A DNA stretch of 64,000 nucleotides from an uncultured Paenibacillaceae bacterium. Lineage in GTDB: Bacteria > Bacillota > Bacilli > Paenibacillales > K13. Positions 33,714 through 42,796 of the stretch are shown here, piece after piece. Position 1 is the stretch's first letter. Each line of letters opens with the position of its first letter. Under the pieces are notes generated by a model that ran no database searches, was not told the origin of the DNA, and was given only the letters and a program-made list of their open reading frames with translations. The DNA lies in NCBI GenBank assembly GCA_913056365.1, contig CAJXLT010000006.1, positions 88,186 through 152,185 of the forward strand. The letters are read 5' to 3'. Both the position numbers and the translations under genes were made by a program.

Positions 33714-34005
33714 TGTTAAGGAAATCGATGCAGAGGATGTCATTCGCTTTGATTATGAGAACCATACCTATGCGATTTATAGTAATGATAAGGGAGAGTA
33801 CTTCGCTACCGATGGCTATTGTCCTCATCAAAAAGTGCATTTGGCTGACGGCCTAGTCATGGGCAACATCATTGAATGTCCAAAGCATAACGGGCGTCTT
33901 GATTTTACAACAGGTGAAGCGAAGCGTGCTCCGATCTGTCACACAATCAAGACCTACCCTGTAAAGCTTGAGGCTGGTAAGCTGTTCATCGAGATTACTG
34001 CTTAG
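33688..34005 (+). CDS. mocE: Rieske-type [2Fe-2S] ferredoxin, MocE family
   Basis: The 105-residue soluble protein has the Rieske cluster motif C45-P-H47 and C64-P-K-H67. It is a single-domain electron-transfer protein, fitting the length of MocE ferredoxins. It would pass electrons to the overlapping membrane oxygenase. The ATG at 33688 overlaps the mocD-like gene by 26 bp, behind GGAGGG, so the two are translationally coupled; the reading frame is open further upstream but inside mocD. No ferredoxin reductase gene (MocF equivalent) is in the window, so a chromosomal reductase must supply electrons. Confidence 0.9.
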   Translation: MGQWIETVDVKEIDAEDVIRFDYENHTYAIYSNDKGEYFATDGYCPHQKVHLADGLVMGNIIECPKHNGRLDFTTGEAKRAPICHTIKTYPVKLEAGKLFIEITA

Positions 34006-34038
34006 CGCATATAACAAATTTCTTGATGGAGGTAAACA

Positions 34039-34851
34039 GTGAAACTTAAAAGTTATAAATCCCTTTGGGGAATGGAAGGTTCCCTAGAGAGACAATTTGA
34101 GCGGATTGCAGCCGCCGGTTACGATGGAATTGAAAGCCCTTTGCCAAAAGCAATCGAACACTATTTCGGTTTTCCAGCAGAAGAGAAACTCTTTTGCAGT
34201 CTGCTTGAACGGTATGACCTTAAGTATATCGCTATGGTGATCACAGAAGATGAAGATCACGAAGCCTCTTTTCGTCATCAAGTCGAACAAGCGGTAACGT
34301 TTGATCCTGTAATGATTAATTCTCATAGCGCCAAGGATAGAATGACGTTTGATAAACAATTGTCATTCTTTGAAAAAGCACAGGCAGTTGAACAGAAATA
34401 TAAGGTTCCGATTGGACATGAAACCCATAGAGGTCGCGCTATGTACTCCCCATGGAACACTGCGGTGCTGCTGCGGGAGTATCCAGAATTGAAACTAACT
34501 GCCGATTTCAGTCACTGGGTATGTGTGTGTGAATCTCTGTTGGAGGATCAGAAGGAGAACATGCTTCTGGCCATACAGAGGGTGATCCATATACACGCCC
34601 GTGTCGGATATACGCAAGGCCCCCAGGTTCCCCATCCGGGTGCGCCTGAGTACGCTACTGAACTAAACGCACACGAGGAATGGTGGAAGCAGGTCATGCG
34701 AAAGCATGCTGATGGGGGGACACAGCTGTCTTTCACACCGGAATTTGGCCCTAATCCATACATGCCGCGGTTAGCATTTACTAATCAGCCAGTATCTGAT
34801 TTGTGGGAAGTTTGTCTCTGGATGAAGAGCCGATTCGAGCAATTGATATAA
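34039..34851 (+). CDS. Xylose-isomerase-like TIM barrel protein 2
   Basis: The 270-residue protein is a second sugar phosphate isomerase/epimerase-like barrel. It shows GYDGIESPLPKAIEHYF, VPIGHETHRGRAMYSPW, LTADFSHWVCVCESLL, IHIHARVGYTQGPQVP and FTPEFGPNPYMP. The His, Asp and Glu residues in GHETHR, ADFSHW and TPEFG are likely metal ligands. It differs clearly from the IolE-like protein at 25253. GTG 34039 follows GGAGGT. Its reaction is not predictable; an isomerase or dehydratase step after demethylation is plausible. Confidence 0.85.
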   Translation: MKLKSYKSLWGMEGSLERQFERIAAAGYDGIESPLPKAIEHYFGFPAEEKLFCSLLERYDLKYIAMVITEDEDHEASFRHQVEQAVTFDPVMINSHSAKDRMTFDKQLSFFEKAQAVEQKYKVPIGHETHRGRAMYSPWNTAVLLREYPELKLTADFSHWVCVCESLLEDQKENMLLAIQRVIHIHARVGYTQGPQVPHPGAPEYATELNAHEEWWKQVMRKHADGGTQLSFTPEFGPNPYMPRLAFTNQPVSDLWEVCLWMKSRFEQLI

Positions 34852-34898
34852 AATGTATAGCAAATGAATCGCATATGATGAATAAAAGGAGATTGGAT

Positions 34899-35936
34899 AT
34901 GGGAAAAATATTAAGGGTAGGAGTTATAGGCTGCGGGGCAATCGCACAACGCAGGCATCTACCGGAATATCAAGCAAGAAATGATGTAGAGATTGTTGCG
35001 GTTTGTGATTTTAGTGAGGAACGAGCTCAGCTGGTGAAGGAGAAGTTTGGTGCAAAATATGCAATAACCAAAACAGAAGAGTTGCTTGCCTTGAATGAGA
35101 TTGATGCGGTATCCATTTGTACGCCTAATCAATTTCATGCGTCAGTCTCTATTCAAGCAATGAAAGCCGGAAAGCATGTATTATGCGAAAAACCGATGGC
35201 GACAATGATTGAAGAAGCTAGAGAAATGGTTAAAACTGCAGAAGAAAACCGAGTGTTTCTGATGGTGGGGCATAATCAACGCTTCATGCCGGTTCATATT
35301 CGAGCTAAACAAATTTTACAGCAAGGTGCATTAGGCAAAGTATTAACCTTCTCTACAACATTCGGACACAGCGGTCCTGAAAATTGGAGTGTAGATGGAG
35401 CGAAGAGCTGGTTTTTTAATAAAGATCAGGCCTTTGTAGGAGCAATGGGGGATTTGGGTATCCATAAGGCAGATCTCATCGCATGGTTGATTGATGATCC
35501 CATAGCGGAGGTCACAGCGCTCTATGGAACATTACACAAGGAAATACCCATTGATGATAACGCCATATTTCTCTTGAAATCAAAGGGAGGCTCGATAGGG
35601 ACATTAACGGCAAGCTGGACCTATTATCCGAACGAAGTGAACAGTACCGTGCTGCACTGTGAAAAAGGAACGATGAAAATTGGAACAGACCCTCAATATG
35701 GCATTGTTGTAGAGTATGCAGATGGAAAAATCGAACATATTGAAACTGAAAAAATGCAGAGCAATGAAGAAGGCGGTCAAACCAATTCCGGTGTGATTGA
35801 TCATTTTGTCGAAGGCATTCTCTCTGGCAAAGGTCATGAGATTAACGGGATGGAGGGACTTCGGGCGTTAGAGGTAATTTTGGCAGGAATGGAAGCTGCC
35901 GCCTCAAGCCAAATTAGACAGCTACACATAGGATGA
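34899..35936 (+). CDS. Gfo/Idh/MocA family oxidoreductase 2
   Basis: The 345-residue dehydrogenase has a Rossmann motif VGVIGCGAIAQRRHLP, SICTPNQFHASVSIQAMKAG, the signature CEKPMA, and MGDLGIHKADLIAWLI in the substrate domain. It is distinct from the island's first family member. ATG 34899 follows AAAGGAGA. The reading frame is open back to 34803, overlapping the previous gene, but no good start is there. It ends the catabolic gene run before a terminator. Confidence 0.92.
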   Translation: MGKILRVGVIGCGAIAQRRHLPEYQARNDVEIVAVCDFSEERAQLVKEKFGAKYAITKTEELLALNEIDAVSICTPNQFHASVSIQAMKAGKHVLCEKPMATMIEEAREMVKTAEENRVFLMVGHNQRFMPVHIRAKQILQQGALGKVLTFSTTFGHSGPENWSVDGAKSWFFNKDQAFVGAMGDLGIHKADLIAWLIDDPIAEVTALYGTLHKEIPIDDNAIFLLKSKGGSIGTLTASWTYYPNEVNSTVLHCEKGTMKIGTDPQYGIVVEYADGKIEHIETEKMQSNEEGGQTNSGVIDHFVEGILSGKGHEINGMEGLRALEVILAGMEAAASSQIRQLHIG

Positions 35937-35964
35937 AATCATCGTGGAATATATAGATTCGCTA

Positions 35965-36017
35965 ATAAAACAGTGGGAAACAATAACTGTTCCCCCTGTT
36001 TTATTTGGCTTTTTTTC
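35965..36017 (+). terminator. Terminator ending the catabolic operon
   Basis: ATAAAACAG (35965-35973) pairs with CTGTTTTAT (35996-36004), with GGGAA/TTCCC deeper in the stem, followed by TTTGGCTTTTTTT. It separates the catabolic genes from the sensor genes. Confidence 0.85.
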
Positions 36018-36139
36018 ATCTATAATGGATTATAACCAAGCTAATACAACAGATGTGGAAAAAAACTTGCCCTAGACGTAATGATAAATGGAACATAATA
36101 TTATGATACGACAATGTTACTACAAAGGGTGAAGATCAA

Positions 36140-37687
36140 TTGAAAGTAATCGTTGTTGAAGATGAACCGAACTCCTTGATGGGCATGCAGAAGGTTATTG
36201 AATCTTTAGAGATGGACTTAACTTTATTTACTTCAAGGTTCGCTGAGGATGCTATAGATATTATCGTGAAGCATCGTCCAGAATTAATCGTTACGGATAT
36301 TATGCTGCCGGGTATGACTGGTTTGGACATGATTGAACAGTTTGCTGAAGAATCCTACTATCCTAAGGTGATTGTTGTTAGCGGCCATAACGATTTCGAG
36401 TATGCAAGACGAAGCATCCGTTTTGGGGTAGTAGATTATTTATTGAAACCCTTTGACACTGAAGAATTTGCTGATAAAATTAGAAATTCGCTTATGATAA
36501 TCAAGCAGGAGAAAGACCTGTCCAACCAAATGAAGCAGCAAAAAGCCTATGCCCAAATCGGGACGCGTTTAATGCGCGATAATTATCTAGTAGATTTTTG
36601 TTTGAAAAGGACTCCGTTAGAAGAACATATCTATCAGAGACTAGGCTTATGGAATTTGCAGTGGCTGGCTGATCAGCCTTATTCCGTTATTATTATAGAT
36701 ACTAAAGGTTTCCCGGACGGCAAGCCAGTCGGGCGGAATTCTTCGTTACAAACTTTTGCAATCGGCAACATCCTGAATGAAATGCTGACTGATCAATCCA
36801 TGACTATTTTTTTTCAAGACCCAAAAAGTCGTTGGATCATCATTACAGGGTGTGAATGTACGCAAGAATTAATTTATTCCATTATCGAGAATGTTGTAAA
36901 TTACCAAAAAATTGAATTAGCTATAGGCTACAGTTCAACAAAGTCACTCTTCGAGGACATTAAAACTGCTTATGATGAAGCATTAAAAATGTTTCGCGTT
37001 CACTCGTTATCAGGAGATATGGACATACTCATGAACGCGATGACAACGAAGAAGGAATACCCGTCGCCGGATCAACTTGCCTCGATGATCTGTGAAGGAG
37101 ATGAGCAGTCAATTCGTCAGGCTGTGCATCAGTTTATGCTGCAAATGATGTTAGAAGAAGGAATTCAAAGAAGAGAGGATATTATTCGCAGCGGATTAAA
37201 TTATTTATCGAACATTCATGAAAGCTTAAGTGAGAAGGCGAATAAAGAACTGGAAGAAATCCCAATGAGTGTTTGGGAAGCATTCGATGAATGCAAAACC
37301 ATAGAAGATTATGAGCTTGTATTATACGAATATTTGAAAAGTATGAGCCAAGAGCTGTACACGCCAAAGACGAATGCCATGATTGATCGGGCCATCAAAA
37401 TGATTCAATCATCTTATGCTGAGGATATCACGCTGACAAGTATTGCAGAAAGCTTGTCGATGCATCCGGTTTGGTTGAGTCAATTATTTAAGAAAGAAAC
37501 GGGACAGACGTTTACCGAATATTTAACTGAGATTCGCATTGTTAAAGCGAAAGCATTATTACGTGAAACAAGCATGAAAGTATATGAAATTGCCAGTGCT
37601 GTTGGCTACAATGACTTACAATATTTTGGAAGCCTTTTCAAAAAGAAAACAGGTCAAACTCCAAAGGAATGTAGGTATGGCAAATGA
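36140..37687 (+). CDS. YesN-type response regulator with AraC DNA-binding domain
   Basis: The 515-residue protein has an N-terminal receiver domain with VVEDEP (acidic pocket), phospho-acceptor D53 in VTDIMLPGMTG and the Lys in YLLKPF. A long central linker follows, then a C-terminal AraC-type double helix-turn-helix (ITLTSIAESLSMHPVWLSQ, FKKETGQTFTEYL, VYEIASAVGYNDLQYFGSLF). TTG 36140 follows AAAGGGTGAA. Its stop overlaps the ATG of the sensor kinase gene. It most likely activates the catabolic island in response to its substrate. Confidence 0.94.
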   Translation: MKVIVVEDEPNSLMGMQKVIESLEMDLTLFTSRFAEDAIDIIVKHRPELIVTDIMLPGMTGLDMIEQFAEESYYPKVIVVSGHNDFEYARRSIRFGVVDYLLKPFDTEEFADKIRNSLMIIKQEKDLSNQMKQQKAYAQIGTRLMRDNYLVDFCLKRTPLEEHIYQRLGLWNLQWLADQPYSVIIIDTKGFPDGKPVGRNSSLQTFAIGNILNEMLTDQSMTIFFQDPKSRWIIITGCECTQELIYSIIENVVNYQKIELAIGYSSTKSLFEDIKTAYDEALKMFRVHSLSGDMDILMNAMTTKKEYPSPDQLASMICEGDEQSIRQAVHQFMLQMMLEEGIQRREDIIRSGLNYLSNIHESLSEKANKELEEIPMSVWEAFDECKTIEDYELVLYEYLKSMSQELYTPKTNAMIDRAIKMIQSSYAEDITLTSIAESLSMHPVWLSQLFKKETGQTFTEYLTEIRIVKAKALLRETSMKVYEIASAVGYNDLQYFGSLFKKKTGQTPKECRYGK

Positions 37688-39330
37688 GTAAAAGGACGAA
37701 TTTTAATACGCTATTCAATAAAATGTTTGTTGTCATAATGCTTTCTATATTAATCCCGATTGCGATCTTGGGCATTTTATCTTTTGAGAAGTCCAAAGAG
37801 CAAATTGAGGCTGTAACATCTCAATTTCTTCAGGATAACCTAGGCTTAAATGCAAAACAAATTAGTAAAATTCTGAGCAATGTGGAAGAAGAGTCGCACC
37901 GATTGTCTAGATCGACTCAGATGAAAGAATGGCTTCAAAACGGTTCTCCGGCAATCTCTCAAATATATAGTCCTTTTAGTATTTCTGTAATATCTCCGAA
38001 TGATGGGGCTTATGTACTGCTTGCTAATCGGATTAAAGATTCATATAAACCAGGGGTGTGGGTGCATGAATGGAATAAGGAGCAATCAAGACCAATTTTT
38101 AGCTATGCAAGTATAATACGCGATTCCCATTCTGATATTCTAGGTATTCTTGTAGTTCAGATACCAGAAAAGCTCGTTCGCGATGAACTTGCATTCCCAT
38201 CCTCGTTCCAAGAATATACATTAGTGTTGGCTGATAGTGAGAATCATATTATCTCCCACCCCAATCCTGAGTTCTATAATAAAAAATATTATTATGAAGA
38301 ATATTTTCCTGCCGCAGATTGGAAAAAAGGGGAGATTCAACTCAATAAGGATGGTTGGAAACTCATTGCGGCTGTTCCTCATATTGAACTCACAGGAAAG
38401 ATTAATCAGATCAAGGATTTCACCGTGTGGATTGTCCTTATTGGCATGATTGTTGTTACTTTAATACTGTTCGTATTAGTGCGTACTTTCACTATTCCGA
38501 TTAAGAATCTGGTTCTCCATATGGATGGGGTCAAGAAGGGTCTGTTGCATCCATTCCCTCTGTATCATCAAAGACAGGATGAGATTGGACAGCTGGTTCA
38601 AGGCTATAATCAAATGGTTTCAGGCATGTCCGATTTGTTAGAACAAACAATCACGATGGAGTCGGATAAGCGGCAGCTTGAGATACAAACCTTGAATTAT
38701 CAAATTAATCCTCACTTTTTTTACAATACGCTGGATGCTATCAAGTGGAGGGCAGAACAGAGCAACGAAATGACGATTGCCGTGATGGTAAGGAAATTGG
38801 CAAATCTGTTGCGGTTTAGCTTAAATAATGGGGAAGAATGGACGACAGTAGAACGGGAAATCGAGCATGCCCGAAATTATTTGGATATCGAGCTTGTTCG
38901 GAGTAATCGGTCTTTTCAGGTCTTTATTCAAATTGCCCCGGACATTCGCAAAAGAAAGATTATTAAATTAATCCTTCAACCCATTATGGAAAATGCGGTC
39001 AAGCACGGAATAAGCAAGCTGCCGGAGGGCAAAGGGAAAATTAAACTAACGGCCAAACGGAAAGGAGATGAAATTATATTTGTCGTTGAAGATAATGGAC
39101 CGGGTCTAAAGAGTGAACAAAGTTTAAAGCTTCATACCGAATCAAAGAAAGAACGCAGCGGCGGAATTGGATTGGCGAATGTCCACAAACGGCTTCAGCT
39201 GCATTTTGGCCAGTCTTACGGTGTTTCAGTACTTCCGAAACATGATGCCGGGTTTCGGGTTGAGGTACGGCATCCAATAGTTGAGGCCCAGCGAGACGGA
39301 AGGAGTGAAGAAAATGACAGCAGCGTCTAA
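37684..39330 (+). CDS. YesM-type sensor histidine kinase
   Basis: The 548-residue protein has a membrane segment near residues 13-33, an extracytoplasmic sensor of about 215 residues, a second membrane segment near 250-272, HAMP, and a His_kinase domain with H344 in YQINPHFFYNTLDAIKW. The HATPase part has IMENAVKHGI (about 434), VEDNGPGL and GGIGLANVHKRL. ATG 37684 overlaps the regulator stop (ATGA). The sensor is probably fed by the binding lipoprotein encoded next. Confidence 0.94.
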   Translation: MSKRTNFNTLFNKMFVVIMLSILIPIAILGILSFEKSKEQIEAVTSQFLQDNLGLNAKQISKILSNVEEESHRLSRSTQMKEWLQNGSPAISQIYSPFSISVISPNDGAYVLLANRIKDSYKPGVWVHEWNKEQSRPIFSYASIIRDSHSDILGILVVQIPEKLVRDELAFPSSFQEYTLVLADSENHIISHPNPEFYNKKYYYEEYFPAADWKKGEIQLNKDGWKLIAAVPHIELTGKINQIKDFTVWIVLIGMIVVTLILFVLVRTFTIPIKNLVLHMDGVKKGLLHPFPLYHQRQDEIGQLVQGYNQMVSGMSDLLEQTITMESDKRQLEIQTLNYQINPHFFYNTLDAIKWRAEQSNEMTIAVMVRKLANLLRFSLNNGEEWTTVEREIEHARNYLDIELVRSNRSFQVFIQIAPDIRKRKIIKLILQPIMENAVKHGISKLPEGKGKIKLTAKRKGDEIIFVVEDNGPGLKSEQSLKLHTESKKERSGGIGLANVHKRLQLHFGQSYGVSVLPKHDAGFRVEVRHPIVEAQRDGRSEENDSSV

Positions 39331-40516
39331 GAGTAGGGCGAAACTGACTTATATTTCTGCATTCATTCTGCTCTTTCTCATGACGTCTTGTACAGGATTC
39401 ATGGGAACAGATGAGGGTATAGAAAATTCAAAGCTGAATCGTGATCCCCATGTGAAGAATGAAGAAATAACAGCGTTGGCTAACGCTGAGTTGGCCAAGC
39501 TGTCAAGAAATTTGACGACCCATGGCCCCAATGGGGAAGAACCTGTCCTCGCTTCTTCAATTCAATTAACCTCAAAGGATAAAGAAGAGGTACGAGAACT
39601 AAATTTAAAGGCAGCTATCTCCATGCACTATATGGGCAGTGATTGGAGTATAACGCAAGTGCGCGCTCTCATAAAGCGGTTTTCCGAATTAGGGATTGAA
39701 GTTATTGAAGTGACCGACGCTAATTTTAAGCCCCAAAAGCAAATCTCCGACATTGAAGCAATCCTGAAGAAAGAGCCTGACATTCTTGTCTCTATTCCTG
39801 TTGATGTTGTTGCAACCGCTCCCATTTACCAAAAAGCGGTAGATCAAGGTGTGAAAATTGTATTTATGAATCAGGCTGCTGTTGGTTTAAGGCCTGGAGT
39901 TGATTATGTCACGATTGTATCACCCGATGATTATGGAAATGCAGCCAGAGGGGCGCATATGATCGCCCGAGAGCTTGGTGGTAAAGGAAAAGTCGGTGTT
40001 ATTTATCACGGAGCTGATTTTTCCACAACATCAATCCGATTCATGGCATTCCAGGATGCAATAAGACTATATCCGGACATTTCGATTGAAGAAGCCCAAG
40101 GCATTTCCGGCCCAGATTTCAAAGGTGAAGCTGAACAAGCTGCGAGTGGGATGCTGCTAAGGCATCCGGACTTAGATGCAATTTGGGGGATTTGGGATGA
40201 TCCCACTGAAGGTATTCTTGCTGCTGCAAGAAAATCGGACCGGCATGATTTGATTGTTACAACAGTTGATTTAGGTACTGAAGTAGCCATCGAAATGGCG
40301 AAGGACGGCATGATTAAAGGAGTGGGGGCTCAAACCGTTTACGAAATGGGAGTAACTGAAGCAACGGCAGCCGCATTGGCGATGCTAGGGAAAGAGGTTC
40401 CGATATTTATTGTTATGGAAGGTATCGCTACGGACAGAAAGAATCTTTTGGATGTATGGAAAAGAGTTTACAATCAGGATCCTCCTAGAGAGTTATTAGA
40501 TGCTTACAATAATTAA
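39314..40516 (+). CDS. Substrate-binding lipoprotein 3, linked to the sensor kinase
   Basis: Signal peptide with lipobox LMTSC (about residues 23-27), then a type I sugar-binding fold: ISMHYMGSDWSITQVRALI, VTDANFKPQKQISDIE, ILVSIPVDVVATAP, FMNQAAVGLRPGVDYV and TTVDLGTEVAIEMAKDG. It is close to lipoprotein 1 in nearly every motif. The ATG 39314 overlaps the kinase gene by 17 bp behind GGAAGGAG; the frame is open to 39281. The gene sits with the two-component system and not with the transporter, suggesting a ligand-sensing subunit like XylFII of the XylFII-LytS systems. Confidence 0.9.
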   Translation: MTAASKSRAKLTYISAFILLFLMTSCTGFMGTDEGIENSKLNRDPHVKNEEITALANAELAKLSRNLTTHGPNGEEPVLASSIQLTSKDKEEVRELNLKAAISMHYMGSDWSITQVRALIKRFSELGIEVIEVTDANFKPQKQISDIEAILKKEPDILVSIPVDVVATAPIYQKAVDQGVKIVFMNQAAVGLRPGVDYVTIVSPDDYGNAARGAHMIARELGGKGKVGVIYHGADFSTTSIRFMAFQDAIRLYPDISIEEAQGISGPDFKGEAEQAASGMLLRHPDLDAIWGIWDDPTEGILAAARKSDRHDLIVTTVDLGTEVAIEMAKDGMIKGVGAQTVYEMGVTEATAAALAMLGKEVPIFIVMEGIATDRKNLLDVWKRVYNQDPPRELLDAYNN

Positions 40517-40540
40517 TTGAATCCATTTCATTAATAGAAG

Positions 40541-40607
40541 AGCATTCCCGTCTTTTGGGCTGCCACCGCCCCCCGGCACAGTGAACTGCTGCAAAGGTGG
40601 CCGGCTC
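40541..40607. repeat. 67-bp direct repeat, right copy
   Basis: AGCATTCCCGTCTTTTGGGC at the left and AAAGGTGGCCGGCT at the right match the block at 20109-20176. It lies 25 bp after the last island gene, in the same orientation as the left copy, 20.4 kb away. The MocR fragment beside the left copy is absent here. Confidence 0.7.
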
Positions 40608-40627
40608 CTGAATATAGCCATGAAAAA

Positions 40628-40667
40628 TGGACCGATTCCGTGTGAAGGGGCGGTCTATTTCTTTTTG
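40628..40667 (+). terminator. Probable terminator after the island
   Basis: GGACCG (40629-40634) pairs with CGGTCT (40651-40656), inside which ATTCC and GGGG can partly pair, followed by ATTTCTTTTTGG. It would end the regulatory gene run. Confidence 0.6.
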
Positions 40668-40672
40668 GCTAA

Positions 40673-41322
40673 GTGCAATTTGATATCTCCGTCCTGCACG
40701 TTTATGGTCATATAGCCGAGCTCAGTCAATTTTTAGACTCCTCTCAGCTTGCAGCTTTTATGGAAGATCATCATCATACAGTCTTCCCACAGTTTCTACA
40801 GACAGATCGGCCGGATGCCTGCGCCTACGCCTTAGGCGAGGGGAAGCTGACGCTATTGGTCTCCAGTTCACCGTTTGCCTTAATCGCCCCCATTACTTAT
40901 TTCCATCTATTCCAATCTCCAGAAGACTACTTCCTTCGTTGGTCGGTAGCCAGTTTTTTACGTTTACTCCGGTATGGAAGTTTTCTTGTTTCTTTAACGT
41001 TGATTCCTTTCTATGTTGCGTTAACGACATTTCATTACCAAATGGTTCCGCTTCCGATTCTCTTCGTATTATTGGAATCGAGAGGCAAATTGCCCTTTAC
41101 TCCGTTTGTGGAAGGAATATTCATGATCGTAACGTTGGAAATTATCAAAGAAGCAAGTTTACGAATGCCGACCAAAACTACTCAAACATTAGGGGTTATC
41201 GGTGTCAAATGACAAAATCGATGGTGCTGATGCAAGTGTCTCTTCTTATCCTTTCATCGTTTCTTGGGTTGCCGGGGATCGTGATCGGGTTGATCGGAAT
41301 TCTTGCACATCTCCATGGTTAA
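40673..41322 (+). pseudogene. gerKA/gerAA-type spore germination gene remnant
   Basis: The frame encodes the middle to late part of a GerA-family protein: FPQFLQTDRPDACAYALGEG, LLVSSSPFALIAPITYFHLF, SPEDYFLRW and TFHYQMVPLPILFVLLESRG. It stops at 41212 after TLGVIG. The far C-terminus appears in another frame as ILSSFLGLPGIVIGLIGIL, ending near 41322. The first 250 or so residues and about 60 internal residues are missing. Intact GerA/K-A proteins sit in the inner spore membrane as germinant receptor subunits. Confidence 0.85.
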
Positions 41323-41324
41323 GC

Positions 41325-41801
41325 TCCAATAAAAAAATATTGAAATATCTGGTCATTGGAAACCTGGTGTCGATCATGGAATATTCTTTTTTGTTCATTG
41401 CTTCGATATTGTTTTACGGTTCGTACTACTTAAGCAAGATCAATTTTCCGTTAGTCTATATGGGAAACTACATTCAAATGAGCGGTTTAGAACGAATCGA
41501 TTACATCCTTATTTCTGTCCATATCTTTACTTATGTATTTGACATTGCAATTCTTCTGTTGTGTTTTTATGGAGCCGGAAGAGTCTTCATGAGAAAAACG
41601 AAGGAACGAACGACCCGGATCGGTTTATTGTCAAGTGGGTTCGTTATTTTCATAAGCATTATCTTGATGAATCAATGGTTATGGCAAACGGTTCCGGGTC
41701 AAAAGATGTTACTGAACATCCAAATCTGGCTTAGTGCATTCATTTATCTACTTGTTCCTACGATCCTTTTCACTGCAGTTAAACGAAAGGAGAGTATGTA
41801 G
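41325..41801 (+). pseudogene. gerKB-type spore germination permease remnant
   Basis: About 155 residues matching the second half of a GerB-family permease are encoded: MGNYIQMSGLERIDYILISV, a hydrophobic segment, RVFMRKTKERTTRIGLLSSG, and a C-terminal membrane segment ending in a basic tail. The N-terminal half is gone, and the remaining frame joins directly to the gerKA tail. The order A-B-C is kept, so the operon decayed in place by internal deletion. Confidence 0.82.
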
Positions 41802-41803
41802 GC

Positions 41804-42712
41804 ATGGCTCCATACAAGCACTATGGTTTATTGGCGATCGTAATCCTTATGTTGATGGTCGGCTGTTCTTCTCCACATCTCAAGAGCAATTTGATCGAAG
41901 AGATCGCTCCGGTAGTTTTCTGGTCGGTTGACAAGGGGACGGAAGGAAAGTTGAAAATCAGCACTTTAGTACCACCGCTCATCCAAGAACAAAAACGTCT
42001 CCTCTCCAAGGAAGTCGATTTGTTAAAGCAGGGTAGCAAGGAGTTGACGAAGCAAGAGAACCAAGATTATTATCTTTATCGGATGTTAAAGCATTACGAA
42101 GCTCATAACCAAGGTGAAATGAGCATCGTCAATATACATGAATATATGAAGAAGTTATATTCCCCTCTTAAGGATCCGATCCTGCCGGTTTTTCATTCGG
42201 ATAAGAACAATTTTAATTACGTAGGGACAGCCTTCTTCCGAAAGGATAAAGAAGTAATGGTCATTCAAGATGTGGAAGATGAAATTTTTCAACTTCTGGA
42301 TAACGATCATTTCTAAAAAGTCCTGGCCATTCCAAAGTTATCTATCAGTTTAGGACGTATTCGATCCAATGTTCGCATGAAACTATCGAGGGACTATTCA
42401 TCCTTGACTTTATACGTGGGATTGAACGGAAGAATTGAGGAGTACCAGGGGGACAAGAAGATTCAAAGTGAGGAACAATTGGAAGATGTAATTGATGAGA
42501 TGGAGATTTACCTAGAGGAACAGACGTCAGATTTATTAATAAGAATGCAGCGGTTGAAAGTGGATCCCTTAGAGGTCGGAACACATTCGCTTAAGCCATT
42601 TTCTAAAGAAATTACGGAAGAACAATGGTTGAAATATTGGAGGAATATGAAAATTAATGTTGACTACGACATCAAAATACAGCCTTTAATTTATGTTGAG
42701 CGGTTGATGTGA
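41804..42712 (+). pseudogene. gerKC-type (Ger(x)C) lipoprotein remnant, split
   Basis: The first part (41804-42316) has a signal peptide with lipobox LMVGC and short patches of GerC-like sequence, but the middle of the domain is missing. The second part (42377-42712) matches the GerC C-terminal region: LTLYVGLNGRIEEYQGDKKI, LLIRMQRLKVDPLEVG and KYWRNMKINVDYDIKI. A stop and frame change lie between them. The two pieces together are far shorter than the usual 370-400 residues. Confidence 0.8.
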
Positions 42713-42796
42713 TTCAAAACAAGCAGATCGTTTCGGCTCTTTTATCAAAAGCTAGTCACTGGGTACTCGGTATAGAATAGTAACATGTAAAGAAAT

